A DNA stretch of 64,000 bases, from NCBI GenBank assembly GCA_016946835.1, contig JACVTC010000012.1, positions 1,203,501 through 1,267,500 of the forward strand, given 5' to 3'. Of the stretch, positions 10,745-23,292 are shown piece by piece; the stretch's first letter is position 1; each line of letters begins with the position of its first letter. The translations under genes were made by a program, and so were the position numbers. This stretch comes from Neocallimastix lanati (nom. inval.). Taxonomy: Eukaryota > Neocallimastigomycota > Neocallimastigomycetes > Neocallimastigales > Neocallimastigaceae. The notes under the pieces were generated by a model. The model did no database searches. It was not told the DNA's origin and saw nothing but the letters and a program-made list of their open reading frames with translations.

Positions 10745-11700
10745 TTAAATATATAAATTTTTTTATTAATTATATTTATTTTCTTATATGAAAATTTAAA
10801 AATATATGTAGTTTTGGTAGGTATTGTCCGGTGGGTCCGGTTGGCATTTAAGGGATGGATGGGAGCTTATATTTGTAGGGTTAGGTTTTAAACTTTTTAA
10901 TTTTTTTTTAAAATTATTCAAATAGCTTATTAATGTATATATAAATTAAATGAAATCAATACTACATAATTTTAAGTGAATTAGTAAAATTCTTTAGTAT
11001 TAAAAAAGAAAATAAAATAAAGACTTAATAAAATAATTATAAATTTATCTATAAGGTTTAAATTCTTAGAAAGAAAATAATTTTTATAATATAAAGAAAA
11101 TGATTATTTAAAGTTGTGTAGGATTTAGTAAAAGAGTTTATATAGTTAGCAAAAAGTTTGTAAATTATTATTTAAGAACTTGAGATTAAAGTTTAAATAG
11201 GTAAAAAAGTAGTGATCGTCTTATGAAATATATTCTTTGATATATTTCATAGCTTCTAGAATTTCTTACGAACTATAATCCATATGATCTTATGGATTAA
11301 CAGTCGTATTTAGAATATTAGGTCTTGTCCGGTTGGTCCGGTTGTCATTTAAGGGAGAGGTTAGAATTAGGGTTAGGGTTAGAATTAGGGTTAGAATTAG
11401 GTAGGTCTGATAGGTCTTGTCCGGTGGGTCCGGTAGAAATTTAAGGGGTGGGTGGGAGGTTATTTCATTGGTAAATAAGTACTATTAAAATCATAATTCT
11501 TAATTATAGTTTTAATATTTTAAATTATAATTTGTATTTCTACTAATTAATTATATAAAATTTTTTTAATAATTAAATTTATTTTTTATTTGAAAATTTA
11601 AATGAATAGGTAGGACTGGTTGGTCTTGTCCGATGGGTCCGGTTGATATTTAAGGGGTGTGTAGGAGGTTATATTTATAAATAAGTGTTATTAAAAAAAT
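10745..11700. repeat. degenerate GC-richer satellite with telomere-like tract
   Basis: Four imperfect copies of a block containing TTGTCCGGTGGGTCCGG followed by ATTTAAGGG and a TGGGTGGGAGG-like stretch lie near 10816, 11318, 11410 and 11615. The last two, with their AT-rich flanks, are about 200 bp apart, which suggests a tandem unit of about 190-200 bp. Between copies two and three (11355-11402) there are several TTAGGG or AATTAGGG units. No coding potential is seen. Confidence 0.65.
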
Positions 11701-12756
11701 TAATTATAAATTATAATTTTTTATATTTTAAATTATAATAATTTAAATTTATACTAATTGTTTAAGTTTATAAAATTTTTTTAAAAATTAAATTTATTTT
11801 TATTTTTTATTAAAATAAAATAAGAAAAACAGCACTTCATTTAATAATAAAAAATTTTTAATATAAATTTAATTATTATAAAATAATCAATAGTGAAAAT
11901 TAAATAATAATATTAATATACTATTAATAATTATTATTATTATTTTATAATAATAATAATAAATTATAATAATTAGTATTAGATTAGATCTAAAATTTTT
12001 TATTTGTTGTTTTGTTTAAAAATCAAAGAAATAGAAAAAAAAATTTATTTTGTTAATAAAAGAATTCTTTATTTTATAATAACATTGTAAAATTAATCAT
12101 TTCAAAATTTACAAAAAGATCTTTCATCTATTTCAAAGTATATAAACATATCAATAAATAATAATCGGTATTGATAATTTAACTAATAAAGTATAAATCA
12201 ATTTTCTATGAATATATTTTTATTTAAAGGAAATAAAAAAAAAAAATAAGTAAAATTTATAATTTTTAATAAATTACTTTAATATATATAAAGATGTAGA
12301 TATGATATTTATATAATATTAAATCTTTTATTATATAATGTTCGTATTTTGATATTAAAAAAAATAATAAAAAGAAGAATAAAAAATATTCAATTCAAAT
12401 TTAAAGTGAAAAAGTAATATATAATTTTTTTGTAAAAATAATATATCTTTGTTTTTTAATTTTATAATAATATATATATATCTTTTTAAAAAATAAATCT
12501 ATACCTCTAAATATGTAATTATAAATAAATTTATGTAATTATTCATAAAACTATATATATAAATTGTAAGTATCATGTTAATATATATTACATGTTTTTC
12601 AATAATTATAAAATAAAATATATTTTACAAATATTTATAATAAAATAAAAAATAAAAAATAAAAAATGAAAAAATAAAAAAAAAAAGGAAATGGTTTTGC
12701 TTTGTAAAATTTTTTTTAAATCATTTAAATTAAATAATTTTTTTATTTATGCCTCG

Positions 12757-12789
<33 letters not shown>

Positions 12790-12970
12790 AAATTTTTATA
12801 ATTAATAACATTATTTATTTTAAAGATTTTAAAATTTTATGATTTTAATTTTAATTTTAATTTTTTTAAAAACATGTTGATGGTTACACAAGAAAAATAA
12901 ATTAAAAAAAAAAGCTTTAAAAGAACTATAAATAAAATTTTTTTACATTTTTTGGAGATTTTTTTTTTTT

Positions 12971-13298
12971 TGTTAAAAATAAAGTTTAATATTTTAATTA
13001 AGTCTTGTATAATTAAGATTTACTTATTTATTAAATTAAATATGTTTTTCATTATTTTGTATAATGTAAAATATTATGAGGCGTATTAATGATGTACATC
13101 ATATATTTACAATTATAACTAATATAGTTAAATTAAATTTTATTAATGTATATACATTTTATAAAGGATTATGATAATTAATCCTATAATAAAATATTAC
13201 TAAAAATATATAGTTATTAAAATAATAATAAAATTATAATAAAAAATAAAGTGATCACACATTAAAAAACAAAAACAAAAATAACATATATTTAAAAG
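12971..13298 (+). repeat. 5' LTR of the copia element
   Basis: Begins TGTTAAAAATAAAG and ends TATTTAAAAG. It matches 19135-19460 over its whole length apart from an extra AT near 13062. The terminal dinucleotide is not the usual CA. The sequence after it (ATTAAGAGTCTCAGTTAGC) shows no TGG-type primer site. Confidence 0.85.
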
Positions 13299-13433
13299 AT
13301 TAAGAGTCTCAGTTAGCTCTAGTTAGTTTATAAACATCAATAATAATTTATATTCCAACAATAAAAAAAATAAAAGTAAATTGAAATTTCAAGATTCCGA
13401 AATTTATTTAAATTAAATCTTAGTTATTCAATA

Positions 13434-14492
13434 ATGGAAGATAGATCATTTAATATTTTAAGCAACAAAAAACTCACTGTCGAAACCTATCCTCTTTGGG
13501 AATCAGATATGGATCTAATATTAACAGCCAATGAATTAGATCAATATATCTACGAAAACAACATGAAGAAGATCTCGAAAAACTCAGAAAATTTTGAATC
13601 TTCAAAGGGAATTAAAATTAGAGGAACTGAGATATACTATCATAAATCAGTCACGAAAAATATGATAGTTGGTGACAGCAAAGCAAAAAGATACATCAGT
13701 ATGAATTTAGAAAATGAAATAAAGTTAAGTATTGACTTCAAAAACAGCTCCGCATATGAAATATGGGAGTTATTGAAAAAGACTTTTACTAAAGGTAAAG
13801 AAGAAATGAAATTACAACTAAATGAAAAATTAGAGAATATGACCTATGATAAATCTTCAGACATAGGAATATTCATAGCCAACATGGAAGTCACATTTAA
13901 TAAATTAGAAGAAATAGGTGATAAAGTCAGTGATGAAAGAAAATTCAACTATTTATATAATGCTCTTCCATCAGACATTACCCAATTAACAAATATGTTA
14001 GGTTTTCAAAATGATTGGAATAGATGTTGCGATATGTTAAAAACATCAATTCCAAAGATAAAGTTCTTAAATAGCTTAAGAATTAAGCAAGAGAAAACAA
14101 AAGCATTTAGTAGTGAAACAAAAACAATAGAAAGTGTCAAAAGATATAAGCAAAATAGAAATCTTAGCAAGAAAAATAGGAAAAATATTAAGTGCCACAA
14201 TTGTGGCGGATTTGGTCATATATCACGTGAGTGCCTCAAGAATGGAAAAATTCATGGAGGTGTAGTGTACGATAAATATGGTAAAAGACACTACAAAGAG
14301 AAGAAAATGAAACACCAACAACATGCAGATAACGTAGAAGTCAATGAGCAAGAAGAAGAATCTGAAAGGTATGTAGATATATACAGTAATACATTAAATA
14401 TGGACTATAATGATGAAAGGGAGGAAAGTCAATCCAACTTCGTAACAACAAGAATCTCAAAAAATAAAAACAATATCAAAAATTTTCATTAA
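13434..14492 (+). CDS. copia Gag (352 aa)
   Basis: Starts at a plain ATG 136 bases after the LTR. The N-terminal part contains the copia Gag pattern (YPLWESDMDLIL, AYEIWELLKKTF). A CCHC zinc knuckle (C254, C257, H262, C267; CHNCGGFGHISREC) is preceded by a basic region, as expected for RNA binding in the virus-like particle. An acidic tail follows. It ends at TAA 14490-14492, four bases after a slippery heptamer, and the protease frame overlaps from 14468. The frame itself is intact. Confidence 0.9.
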   Translation: MEDRSFNILSNKKLTVETYPLWESDMDLILTANELDQYIYENNMKKISKNSENFESSKGIKIRGTEIYYHKSVTKNMIVGDSKAKRYISMNLENEIKLSIDFKNSSAYEIWELLKKTFTKGKEEMKLQLNEKLENMTYDKSSDIGIFIANMEVTFNKLEEIGDKVSDERKFNYLYNALPSDITQLTNMLGFQNDWNRCCDMLKTSIPKIKFLNSLRIKQEKTKAFSSETKTIESVKRYKQNRNLSKKNRKNIKCHNCGGFGHISRECLKNGKIHGGVVYDKYGKRHYKEKKMKHQQHADNVEVNEQEEESERYVDIYSNTLNMDYNDEREESQSNFVTTRISKNKNNIKNFH

Positions 14493-15345
14493 AACAATAT
14501 ACTAGGCAGAGCTTAAGTTATTATACTGCCAAGTATAAAAAACGTAATAATAACAAAGAAAATAAAATTAATAAAAATAACAACAACATTACTTTATGGA
14601 CATTAGATTCTGGGGCGTCATACCACATGACCCATGATGAAAATAATTTAGTTAATCCACGTGATTTTCATATAAATATATATTTTGCTAATGGAGGAAT
14701 GGTGAAGTCCAAAAGTATTGGTAATTATATTGGTTTAATTAACAATCATAAAATTATTTTGAATGATGTTATATATGTGCCATCCTTTAAAAGAAGTCTA
14801 ATTTCTATAGATCATTTAAGTAAAGTTAATTATAAAACTGTATTTTGTAAAAATAAGTATGATAATAAAAACTGTGCCATCTTATATAATGATAATGGAA
14901 AACGAATTTATACATTATACGCTAACAATTCAAAAGTTTACAAAATACTAACTAGAAAAAATAATATAAATAATAATTCAAATAATGTTGTATGTTATAA
15001 TATACAAAATGCTATAAACGATTCTAATATGGTTTTATGGCATAGAAGAATGGGTCATTTTAATATTGACTCTATTAAAGATAAATTAAATAAAATATAT
15101 TTAAAACACAAATGCAAAATTAGTTCTTGTTCAAAATTAAAAAACCTCCCCTATAAACCATCCACCAACCATATGACAAAACCATTTGAACTTATTCATA
15201 TGGACTTAGTGTTCGTTCCCGATTATTCTATTTACGAGAATAAATATTTTTTATCTATTCTTGACGATTATTCAAGATATAGTTGGGTCCTCTTCATAAA
15301 GAGAAAAAGTGATACATTTAAAACCTTTATTATATTATTATATGG
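14468..15345 (+). pseudogene. copia protease and integrase N-terminal part
   Basis: The frame is open from 14468, overlapping the end of Gag. It holds the aspartic protease motif LWTLDSGASYHMT (14595-14633) and then the integrase zinc finger: WHRRMGHFN supplies two His, and CKISSC the Cys pair. The catalytic core begins with ELIHMDLVF (first Asp) and ILDDYSRYSW. The frame shifts near 15345, so the rest of integrase is read in the next frame. Confidence 0.85.
14480..14536 (+). promoter_or_regulatory. candidate -1 ribosomal frameshift signal, Gag to Pol
   Basis: In the Gag frame the codons AAA AAT TTT form the heptamer A AAT TTT (14480-14486), which fits X XXY YYZ. Gag stops at 14490. Twelve bases downstream a stem can form: ATACT (14499-14503) with AGTAT (14532-14536), an A-A mismatch, then GGCAG (14505-14509) with CTGCC (14526-14530). 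Pol lies in exactly the -1 frame and its open frame overlaps this site. The heptamer and stem are visible; programmed use is inference. Confidence 0.5.
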
Positions 15346-15349
15346 TACA

Positions 15350-15677
15350 ATCAAATCAAAAACTTATTTGATAATTGTAATATTAAATATATTAAAACTG
15401 ATAACGGTACAGAGTTCTTCAACAATAATTTCAACGAATTCTACGAAAGAACAGGAATAATACATGAGCATACTATTGCTCATAACCCACAACAAAATGG
15501 TAGGGTGGAAAGACTTCATGGGACATTAATATCTAATGGTGATGCCATGCTTAATGATGCAAAGTTAAACCATAAATTTTGGGAAGATGCTGTATCCACA
15601 GCAAATTATATACACAACAGATTGCCACATAAAGGCAACAATAACAAAGTACCATATGAATCTTATTTAAAAGTAAA
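15350..15677 (+). pseudogene. copia integrase core, second part
   Basis: In this frame the second catalytic Asp appears in IKTDNGTEFF (about 15391-15420) and the Glu in NPQQNGRVERLHGT (about 15487-15528). FWEDAVSTANYIHNRLP follows, typical of copia integrase. The frame changes again near 15675. Confidence 0.85.
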
Positions 15678-17822
15678 GTTGACTACAATAAATTTAGAGT
15701 CTTTGGTTGTCGTGTATATTTTTACGTTCCAAAACAATTTAGGAAGAAGTTTTGCAATACAACTCTCCCTGGTATCTTTCTCGGATACGATGAAATAAAC
15801 CATACCGCTTACAAAATATATGATATTAAAAATAACAAAATAATTCTAGCTCGCACTGTAGAATTTCTTGAGGATGAACCTGCAAATTTAAGTGCTCCTC
15901 TATCATCACCGGATAATATAAATTTTACTAATTATTATGAAGATGAAGAGATAGACTATATGAATAGTGATGATAATGGAAATAATATAAATGATGAGAA
16001 TAATGAATACAATATAATTTATAATATAAACAATAATAATGACAATAATAATAATAATACCAAAATTAACGAAATTAATAATTTAATCAATGAACATAAC
16101 TATAATAATATATATCGTCCAAATAATAATAATTTTATTAATATGGATCAAAATCAAAATAATTTAATTTTATAAAATCAAAATAATATTATTGGACCTC
16201 CACAACATAACAATAATTTTGAAGATAACAATAATAAAAATTTTTCAATTCCTAATTTAAACAACCAATTAAATAATTTAAATTATAAATTTAATGATCA
16301 ATCATTAAATTTAGATAATAATAATAAAACTAATTCAAATGTTATAAATCATAATTTAAATAATTTCAATCAGAAAAATATTAATTCCATTTATTTCCAA
16401 GAAGAAAATAATAAGGATTTTCATAATGGAAATAAAGAAAGATTTAATATTGACAATTTAATTGAAATTAATAATAATAATATTTTTATTATTATTATTA
16501 TTACCTCAAATGAATTAATTAGAAATAATCAAGTAAATTTAGACAAAAATCAAATAACAAATTCAGGAATAAATACAGGAGCAGATATTAAAGATAATTT
16601 AAATTCAGACGTAAGTAAAAATTTGAATTATTTTGAATCAATAAATAAAAAAGTAAATAACATAGGGATAAACAAAATAAATTTAAGCAAAAATAATTTA
16701 AATTTAAATATAAATAAAAATTCTGATTATTCTAATGAAGTAAGTAATAATTATAATTACTCAAATAACGGTTACAATTCTAAAGTAAATAATAATAATA
16801 TAAATAACAATTACATGGGGAATGAATTAAATCATAATTTAAATATTGATAATATTAACCCTATTGATAATTATTCTAATATTAGTGTAAATAAACCAAT
16901 AAATATAGTAATTAAAAATAATTCAAATTCAAATAATCAAATAAAAAATAAAAATGAACAAGATAGTGAAAAATATTTTTCACAGGATATATCAGGAATT
17001 AATATCAATGAAAATAATGTCGGTAGAAAACATATTTTATGAGATACATTTTTACGTGAATTTACAATTGGAAATTCGAATTCAAAACAAAATAAACAAA
17101 ATTGTAATGTTTACAATGATAAGAATGTGAATGAAATTGTAAATAATAATAACATAAGAAATAAACAAAAGATAAGTAATGCAGTTAGTAATAATAATAG
17201 TGACAGTATGAATAATAATAAGAATGTTATTAATAAAATAATTATTAATAAGAAATATAAAAATAAACAAGAATCCACAGAATTCTTGCTAAATAAATTA
17301 AAAGAACCTTCAAGGACTTCAAACGGTTTAAATAGTAAATGTAATAATAAAAATGGCAATTATATACAAAAACAAAGCATTAGAAAACAAAGTGTGAATA
17401 ATAACAAAAATGATAGCCATAAACAGGTTAATAAAAATAGTATCATATATGTTAAGAAAAATAATAACAAACGTAAAAAAATTTATAAAGATGAATATAA
17501 TATTGTAAAACACCCATCAAAAAAATATAAATCATTTAGTATAGATGATATAATAGGTACTAATGCTTTTCTAGCTGTAGATAATAATAATTCTATTGAA
17601 CCATGCAGTTATAAAGAGATATTTTCCATGAAAGATAAAGACATGTGGTTGAAGGCAGTGGATGAAGAACTAAACAATATGAAAAAAATGAATGTATTTT
17701 CAATAATCAGTAAAGTACCAAAAAGCGCCAATGTTATTTCAACAAGGTGGGTCCTTAAACACAAGAAAGATTCTGAAGGTAAGATAAACAAATATAAAGC
17801 TAGATTAGTAGCTAAGGGGTAG
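15678..17822 (+). pseudogene. copia integrase tail, Asn-rich linker and RT start
   Basis: One frame runs from VDYNKFRVFGCRVYFYVPK through LPGIFLGYDE, a very long Asn-rich linker (about 15960-17500) and then the RT start (MWLKAVDEELNNM, ISTRWVLKHKKD, YKARLVAKG). It is interrupted only by TAA at 16173 and TGA at 17040. Both look like single C-to-T changes of CAA and CGA codons. The linker is low complexity, with Asn runs common in AT-rich genomes, and is unusually long at about 500 residues. A base loss plus TAG at 17820 ends the frame. Confidence 0.8.
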
Positions 17823-17824
17823 CC

Positions 17825-19128
17825 AGGTGTATGGAATTGATTTCAAGAATACTTTTTCACCTACCCTTAAACAAGACACGCTCAAAATAATAATATCTAT
17901 TTCTGTTCAAAATAAATTTCAAATACATCAAATGGATATTAAAGCCGCTTATCTAAACGCAAAGCTGGACGAAGACATTTATATGCTACTGCCAGAAGGA
18001 ATGAATAAAAAGGGTTATTGCAAATTGAATAAAGCTTTATATGGTTTAAGGCAATCCGGAAGGATGTGGAATGAGACCCTTAACAAGGTATTGTTAGAAT
18101 TGAATTTTAATAGATTTTTAAGTGATCCATGTGTTTACATTAAAAGGGATAAAACTAACAAGATTATTTTCTTATTAGCAGTTTATGTGGATGATATAAT
18201 TGTTGCTGGGAAGTATGATCAAATAGTTAAAACGAAATCTTTAATTAAAAATAATTTTGAAGCTACAGATGTAGGTGAAGTAGACTTTATTATAGGTATA
18301 AAGTTTGAAAAATGTAATGATGGTTATATTATCCATCAGAAGAAATATCTTAATGAAATTTTAAATAAGTTTAATATCAATAAATATAATCCAGTATCAA
18401 ATACAACACCAATCGAGTCAATTGAATTAAGGAGTAAAAAATTTAATGTAACAAAATATAAGCAAGCTATAGGATCCTTGTTATATTTAGCTATCAGCAC
18501 GAGACCGGACATATTATTTTCTGTAAGTAAAGCTTCCAGAAAATCCGATAATCCAACATACGAAGATTGGTACAATGTACTAAAAATTTTTAGATACTTG
18601 AAAGGTAACCCTAACTATTGAATCAAATTCACTTATACTAATACTTTTAATTTTAATGTTTATGTTGACGCCGATTTAGGTGGTGATAAGGAAACAAGGA
18701 AGTCAACTACTGGATTTGTAATGATGATAAACTCAGCTCCTACTAGTTGGTATTCCAAACTGCAACATTGTGTTTCAGTTTCTACTGCGGAAAGTGAGTA
18801 TTATGGAATTCATGAGTGTGCAAGACACTGTCTCTGGTATAGAAATATATTTAAGGAACTTGGACTTAAGCAGGATGTTATTACAATAAACACCGATAAT
18901 AAAGCTGCAATTTACAATTGCGAAAATGAAACTATTAATCCGAAATCCAAGCACATCGACCTACGATATCACAGTATAAGAGAATTAATCAAGAAAGGTT
19001 ATATCAATTTAAAGTATATAAAATCTGAAAATAACTTATCCGATGGATTTACCAAATATCTAAATTCTACTTTAATGACCAGGTTTAGAAATAATATTCT
19101 CTATGATCTAAATAATATTAAACTTTAA
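17825..19128 (+). pseudogene. copia RT and RNase H
   Basis: RT continues with YGIDFKNTFSPTLK, HQMDIKAAYLNAKLDEDIYM, LNKALYGLRQSGRMWN and the intact catalytic YVDD box (18184-18195). SLLYLAISTRPDI and the RNase H motifs (VYVDADLGGD, VSTAESEYYG, HIDLRYHSIRE) follow. One TGA at 18619-18621 interrupts the RT to RNase H joint; elsewhere it is open to the TAA at 19126-19128. The polypurine tract AAGGGGAA lies directly before the 3' LTR. Confidence 0.85.
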
Positions 19129-19134
19129 GGGGAA

Positions 19135-19460
19135 TGTTAAAAATAAAGTTTAATATTTTAATTAAGTCTTGTATAATTAAGATTTACTTATTTATTAAAT
19201 TAAATATGTTTTTCATTATTTTGTAATGTAAAATATTATGAGGCGTATTAATGATGTACATCATATATTTACAATTATAACTAATATAGTTAAATTAAAT
19301 TTTATTAATGTATATACATTTTATAAAGGATTATGATAATTAATCCTATAATAAAATATTACTAAAAATATATAGTTATTAAAATAATAATAAAATTATA
19401 ATAAAAAATAAAGTGATCACACATTAAAAAACAAAAACAAAAATAACATATATTTAAAAG
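19135..19460 (+). repeat. 3' LTR of the copia element
   Basis: Matches 12971-13298 with a 2-bp deletion. It is preceded by the polypurine tract AAGGGGAA (19127-19134). Confidence 0.85.
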
Positions 19461-21362
19461 TTTATTAAAACTAAAAAAAAAAATAATTACAAAAAAAGTA
19501 TATTTCACCTTACTTAAAAAACTTTATATTTTAATTTTAATTATAATATATTTATGTATTCATTATTTACTATATTAATATATATTTATAATTTATGTAA
19601 ATTTAAATTATTCATTTACACTTTTATATATATTGATTTTAATACTATGAAAAAAGTTTTTTTATAACTTCATAAAAAAAAAGTTTTCTATTTCATTCTT
19701 TTTTAATTGATATTTATTTTTTATTTTTTTTTTAAATATAATTAAAATATATTTTGACAATATAATTGTTTAACTGTTAATATATAAAATAATTGATAAA
19801 GAGATAAATTAATGATACAATAAAAGATATGAAGTTTTTAATTTTAATAAAAAAAGAAAATAAAAAAAAAAGGAGATAAGAAAAAATGAATAAGTAAAAA
19901 CCAATAGAAAAATATTTTATTAAAATAAAGTTAAATAAAATATTATATTTATTATAAATTTATTGTATATAAAGTATTAATAGAAAATATCATATTCAAT
20001 TAATGTATTAGTATTATAAATATATTTTAATATTAAATAATGATATAACATATATAAATGCATTTGAATTAAAGCTTTAAAAATAATAATTAATAAAAAA
20101 TTATCATTAATTATTATTAATATCCATAACAAAAGAATAAAAAAATAAAAATGAATAAACTTTCTGTATATTTGAAATGTTTTAAATTTAAGTTTTATTT
20201 AAGTAAAAATTTTTTTTTCATTAACTTATAAACTTTTTTTTTTGGAATGATTCAAATAAAAAGATAAAAAAGAAGCATTAAACACAAAATTTTATTATTT
20301 ATTAAATATCATATAATAATAATAATAAATAAATAAATGAATAATTAATTAATTAATAAAATAGTTAATATTTAATATTATTATTATTTTTTTTTAACTT
20401 TAAAAGAAATTATTCCATTAAACTCTTATGTACATTTTTAATGACTAATAATTAAAAGTATTTTTATGTCTCATTTCACTAATTAATTAATTTTATACTT
20501 TTTTTAAAAAATAATTAATTTTTTATATATATTAATGCTTGTATCAAATAAAATATAATAACTAAAATATATATAAATATATATTAAATTAGAATATAAA
20601 ATAAAATTAGAATAAATTTATTAAAAAGAATCATGAATAAATAAAAGTTGTTAAAGTAAAGTGTCTTTAAATTTTAATTCAGCTTTAATTAAACCAGTAT
20701 TTTTGTTTTTCTTATTTATTGTTAAATGAATCTTTTAAGAGTGATGACAATGTAAATAAAAGAAAAAAAAACACTAATTAATAAATATAAAATAATATAA
20801 AATAGAATTAATTATTAACTGTGAAAGAAATCAAGAATGAAAATTAAATAAAAGTTTTATTTAAATGAAAGAAATTAAAAAAGTTAAGAAAAAATGAAAA
20901 AAAAATTTTTTTATTTCTTTCATTTAAATAAAACTTTTATAATTTTCATTCTTGATTTCTTTCACAGTTAATAATTAATTCTGTTTTATATTATTTTATA
21001 TTTAATAATTAAAGTCTCTTTCCTTTATTTACTTTGTCATCACTCTTAAAAATTCATTTAATAATAATTAAGAAAAACAAAAATTCTGGTTTAATTAAAG
21101 CTGAATTAAAATTTAAAAGCACTTTACTTTAACAACTTCTATTTATTCTTTATTCTTTTTATAAATTTATTATAATTTTACTTTATATTATTTTGTAATA
21201 TATATTTAATATAATTATTTTATATTATATTTTATTTGAACATTAATATATAAAAAAAATATAAAAATAATTAATTAATGTTATGAAACATAGAAATACT
21301 TTTAATTATTTGTCATTAATAATGTACATAAAAGTTTAATGGAATAATTTCTTTTAAAGTTA

Positions 21363-21396
<34 letters not shown>

Positions 21397-21500
21397 TTAA
21401 ATATTAACTATTTTATTAATTAATTATTTAATTATTTTATTATTACTATTTTATTAATTAATTATTATTATTATTATTTATCTATTTAATAAATAATAAT
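19461..21500. repeat. inner palindrome arms and centre; no gene
   Basis: AT-rich DNA. From about 20290 to 20880 and 20905 to 21500 the two halves are reverse complements around a centre near 20893, for example GTGAAAGAAATCAAGAATGA against TCATTCTTGATTTCTTTCAC. Differences are scattered single changes plus an AAT microsatellite expansion (about 21365-21395). No open frame of protein-like composition is present. Confidence 0.8.
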
Positions 21501-21570
21501 TGTAAAGATTTAATAAAATCTTTAATAATTAATTATTACATAATTAATTAATGTAATAAAATTACATAAA

Positions 21571-22343
21571 TGTAAAGATATTATTAATATCTTTAAATAA
21601 TTTTAATTAAATTTAATCATAAATTTAAGTAAAAATTAAAATAAATTTATTTGAAATCACGTGTATAAAATTATTGAAAATATTTTTAACATAATTTCGA
21701 TTTTTTCCCAATCATACTAATAAATTAAAAATTTCTCTTGTGAAACTAGTATTTGAAAATCATTTCTTTTTATGTAATTTAATTTAAATAATAAGAGTTA
21801 AGGTTTTTCACAAGATAAATTAACAACATGAAACTATGCAATTAGTCATGTTGAAACTTACGGCATTTTATGCTAAATTTATATTAAATAATTATGACAA
21901 CTTTTATATTAATTTTAAATAGAAAATATATAATAAATTTACTAATAATATTTAAATAATAAATAAATAATAAATGAACTCAATTAGAATTGATTATATT
22001 TATTTTAGTTATTAATTATAATTCTCTTTATTTAGTAATAGTTAATTATTTATTATTAGTTTAGGTTAGTATTGTTTTTAAATAAATAGCTAGATAATAT
22101 AATTCAATAGGAATTATATATTATAAATGTAATAAGATAAAAATATAAATAGTTATCAAATTTCATGTATTTTAATCGATGTAATTGTTATTAACGATTT
22201 CTTGTTAATAACACTTTAAAATAAATAAAGATTTTAATATTTAAAAAATTAATAAAACTTGTTCTTTAAAACTATTATTTTGTGTTTTAGTGTTATTATT
22301 GAAGTGTTGATTTATAATCTATTTTTTGTACCAAAACTTTATA
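21571..22343 (+). repeat. young solo LTR, 773 bp, ATAAA target duplication
   Basis: Runs from TGTAAAGATATT to ACTTTATA and is flanked by ATAAA at 21566-21570 and 22344-22348. It resembles the LTRs of the intact gypsy at 22520 over the whole length with scattered differences. It lies inside the older LTR 21501-29837. Confidence 0.9.
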
Positions 22344-22519
22344 ATAAATTTATGATTTACGTATATGAAAATTAATTATAAATTTATGTAAACTTTCCAT
22401 AAAGGATAAATTATTATTTAAATAATTTCGGATAATAAATATAATCTAAATAGTTTATTTAAGTAAGTTAATTTAGTTTATTTAATTAGTTATTTTATTT
22501 AGTTATTTTATTTTAGTTA

Positions 22520-23292
22520 TGTAAAGATATTATTAATATCTTTATAAATTTTAATTAAATTTAATCATAAATTTAAGTAAAATTGAAATAAATCTATTAA
22601 AAATCACGTGTATAAAATTATTGCAAATAATTTTAAACAAAACTTCGACTTCTTCCCAATCATATTAATAAATTAAAAATTTCTCTTGTGAAACTAGTAA
22701 TTGAAAATCATTTCTTTTTATGTAATTTAATTTAAATAATAAGAGTTAAGGTTTTTTACAAGATAAATTAACAACATGAAACCATGCAATTAGTCATGTT
22801 GAAACTTGCGGCATTTTATGCTAAAATCATATTAAATAATTATGACAACTTTTATATTAATTTTAAATAGAAAATATAATAAGAATTTATTATTAATATT
22901 TAAATAATAAATAAAGAATAAATGAGCTCGATTGAAATTGTTTATATTTATTTTAGTTATTAATTATAATTCTCTTTATTTAGTAATAGTTAATTATTTA
23001 TTATTAGTTTAGGTTAGTATTGTTTTTAAATAAATAGTTAGATAATATAATTCAATAGGAATTATATATTCTAAATGTAATAAGATAAAAATATAAATAG
23101 TTAACCAAATTTCATGTATTTTAATCGATGTAATTGTTATTAACGATTTATTGTTAATAACACTAATAATTAATAAAGATTATTTTAAAATCTAAATATA
23201 ATAAAACTTATTTGTTTATAAAACATTTTTGTGTTATTTAGTGTTATTATAATTTTTGACTTATAATCTATTTTTTAAATCAAAACTTTATA
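22520..23292 (+). repeat. 5' LTR of the intact gypsy (773 bp)
   Basis: Starts TGTAAAGATATTATTAATAT with an inverted repeat (AAGATATT/AATATCTTT) and ends ACTTTATA, so the termini are TG...TA. A TATA box (ATATAAATAG, 23091-23100) marks the likely promoter, placing transcription start some 25-35 bases later. GTGTTATTATAAT near 23241 pairs with the leader. Confidence 0.9.

Larger units (their letters stand above)
12971..19460 (+). mobile_element. Ty1/copia element, nearly complete
   Basis: Order is LTR, Gag, protease, integrase, long Asn-rich linker, RT, RNase H, LTR, which is the Ty1/copia order (integrase before RT). The LTRs (328 and 326 bp) differ visibly only by a 2-bp indel, so insertion is fairly recent. 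Pol nevertheless has frame changes near 15345, 15675 and 17820 and in-frame stops at 16173, 17040 and 18619. The element sits inside the left arm of the palindrome, at a T run; a clean target duplication cannot be read in that run. Confidence 0.9.

Noticed and set aside
17082-17513. Minus-strand hydrophobic frames
   Set aside because: They are the complement of the Asn-rich copia linker; Asn codons read in reverse give Ile, Leu and Phe.
20290-21440. Stand-alone 1.1-kb MITE
   Set aside because: The inverted similarity continues on both sides past later insertions, so it is the centre of the larger palindrome.
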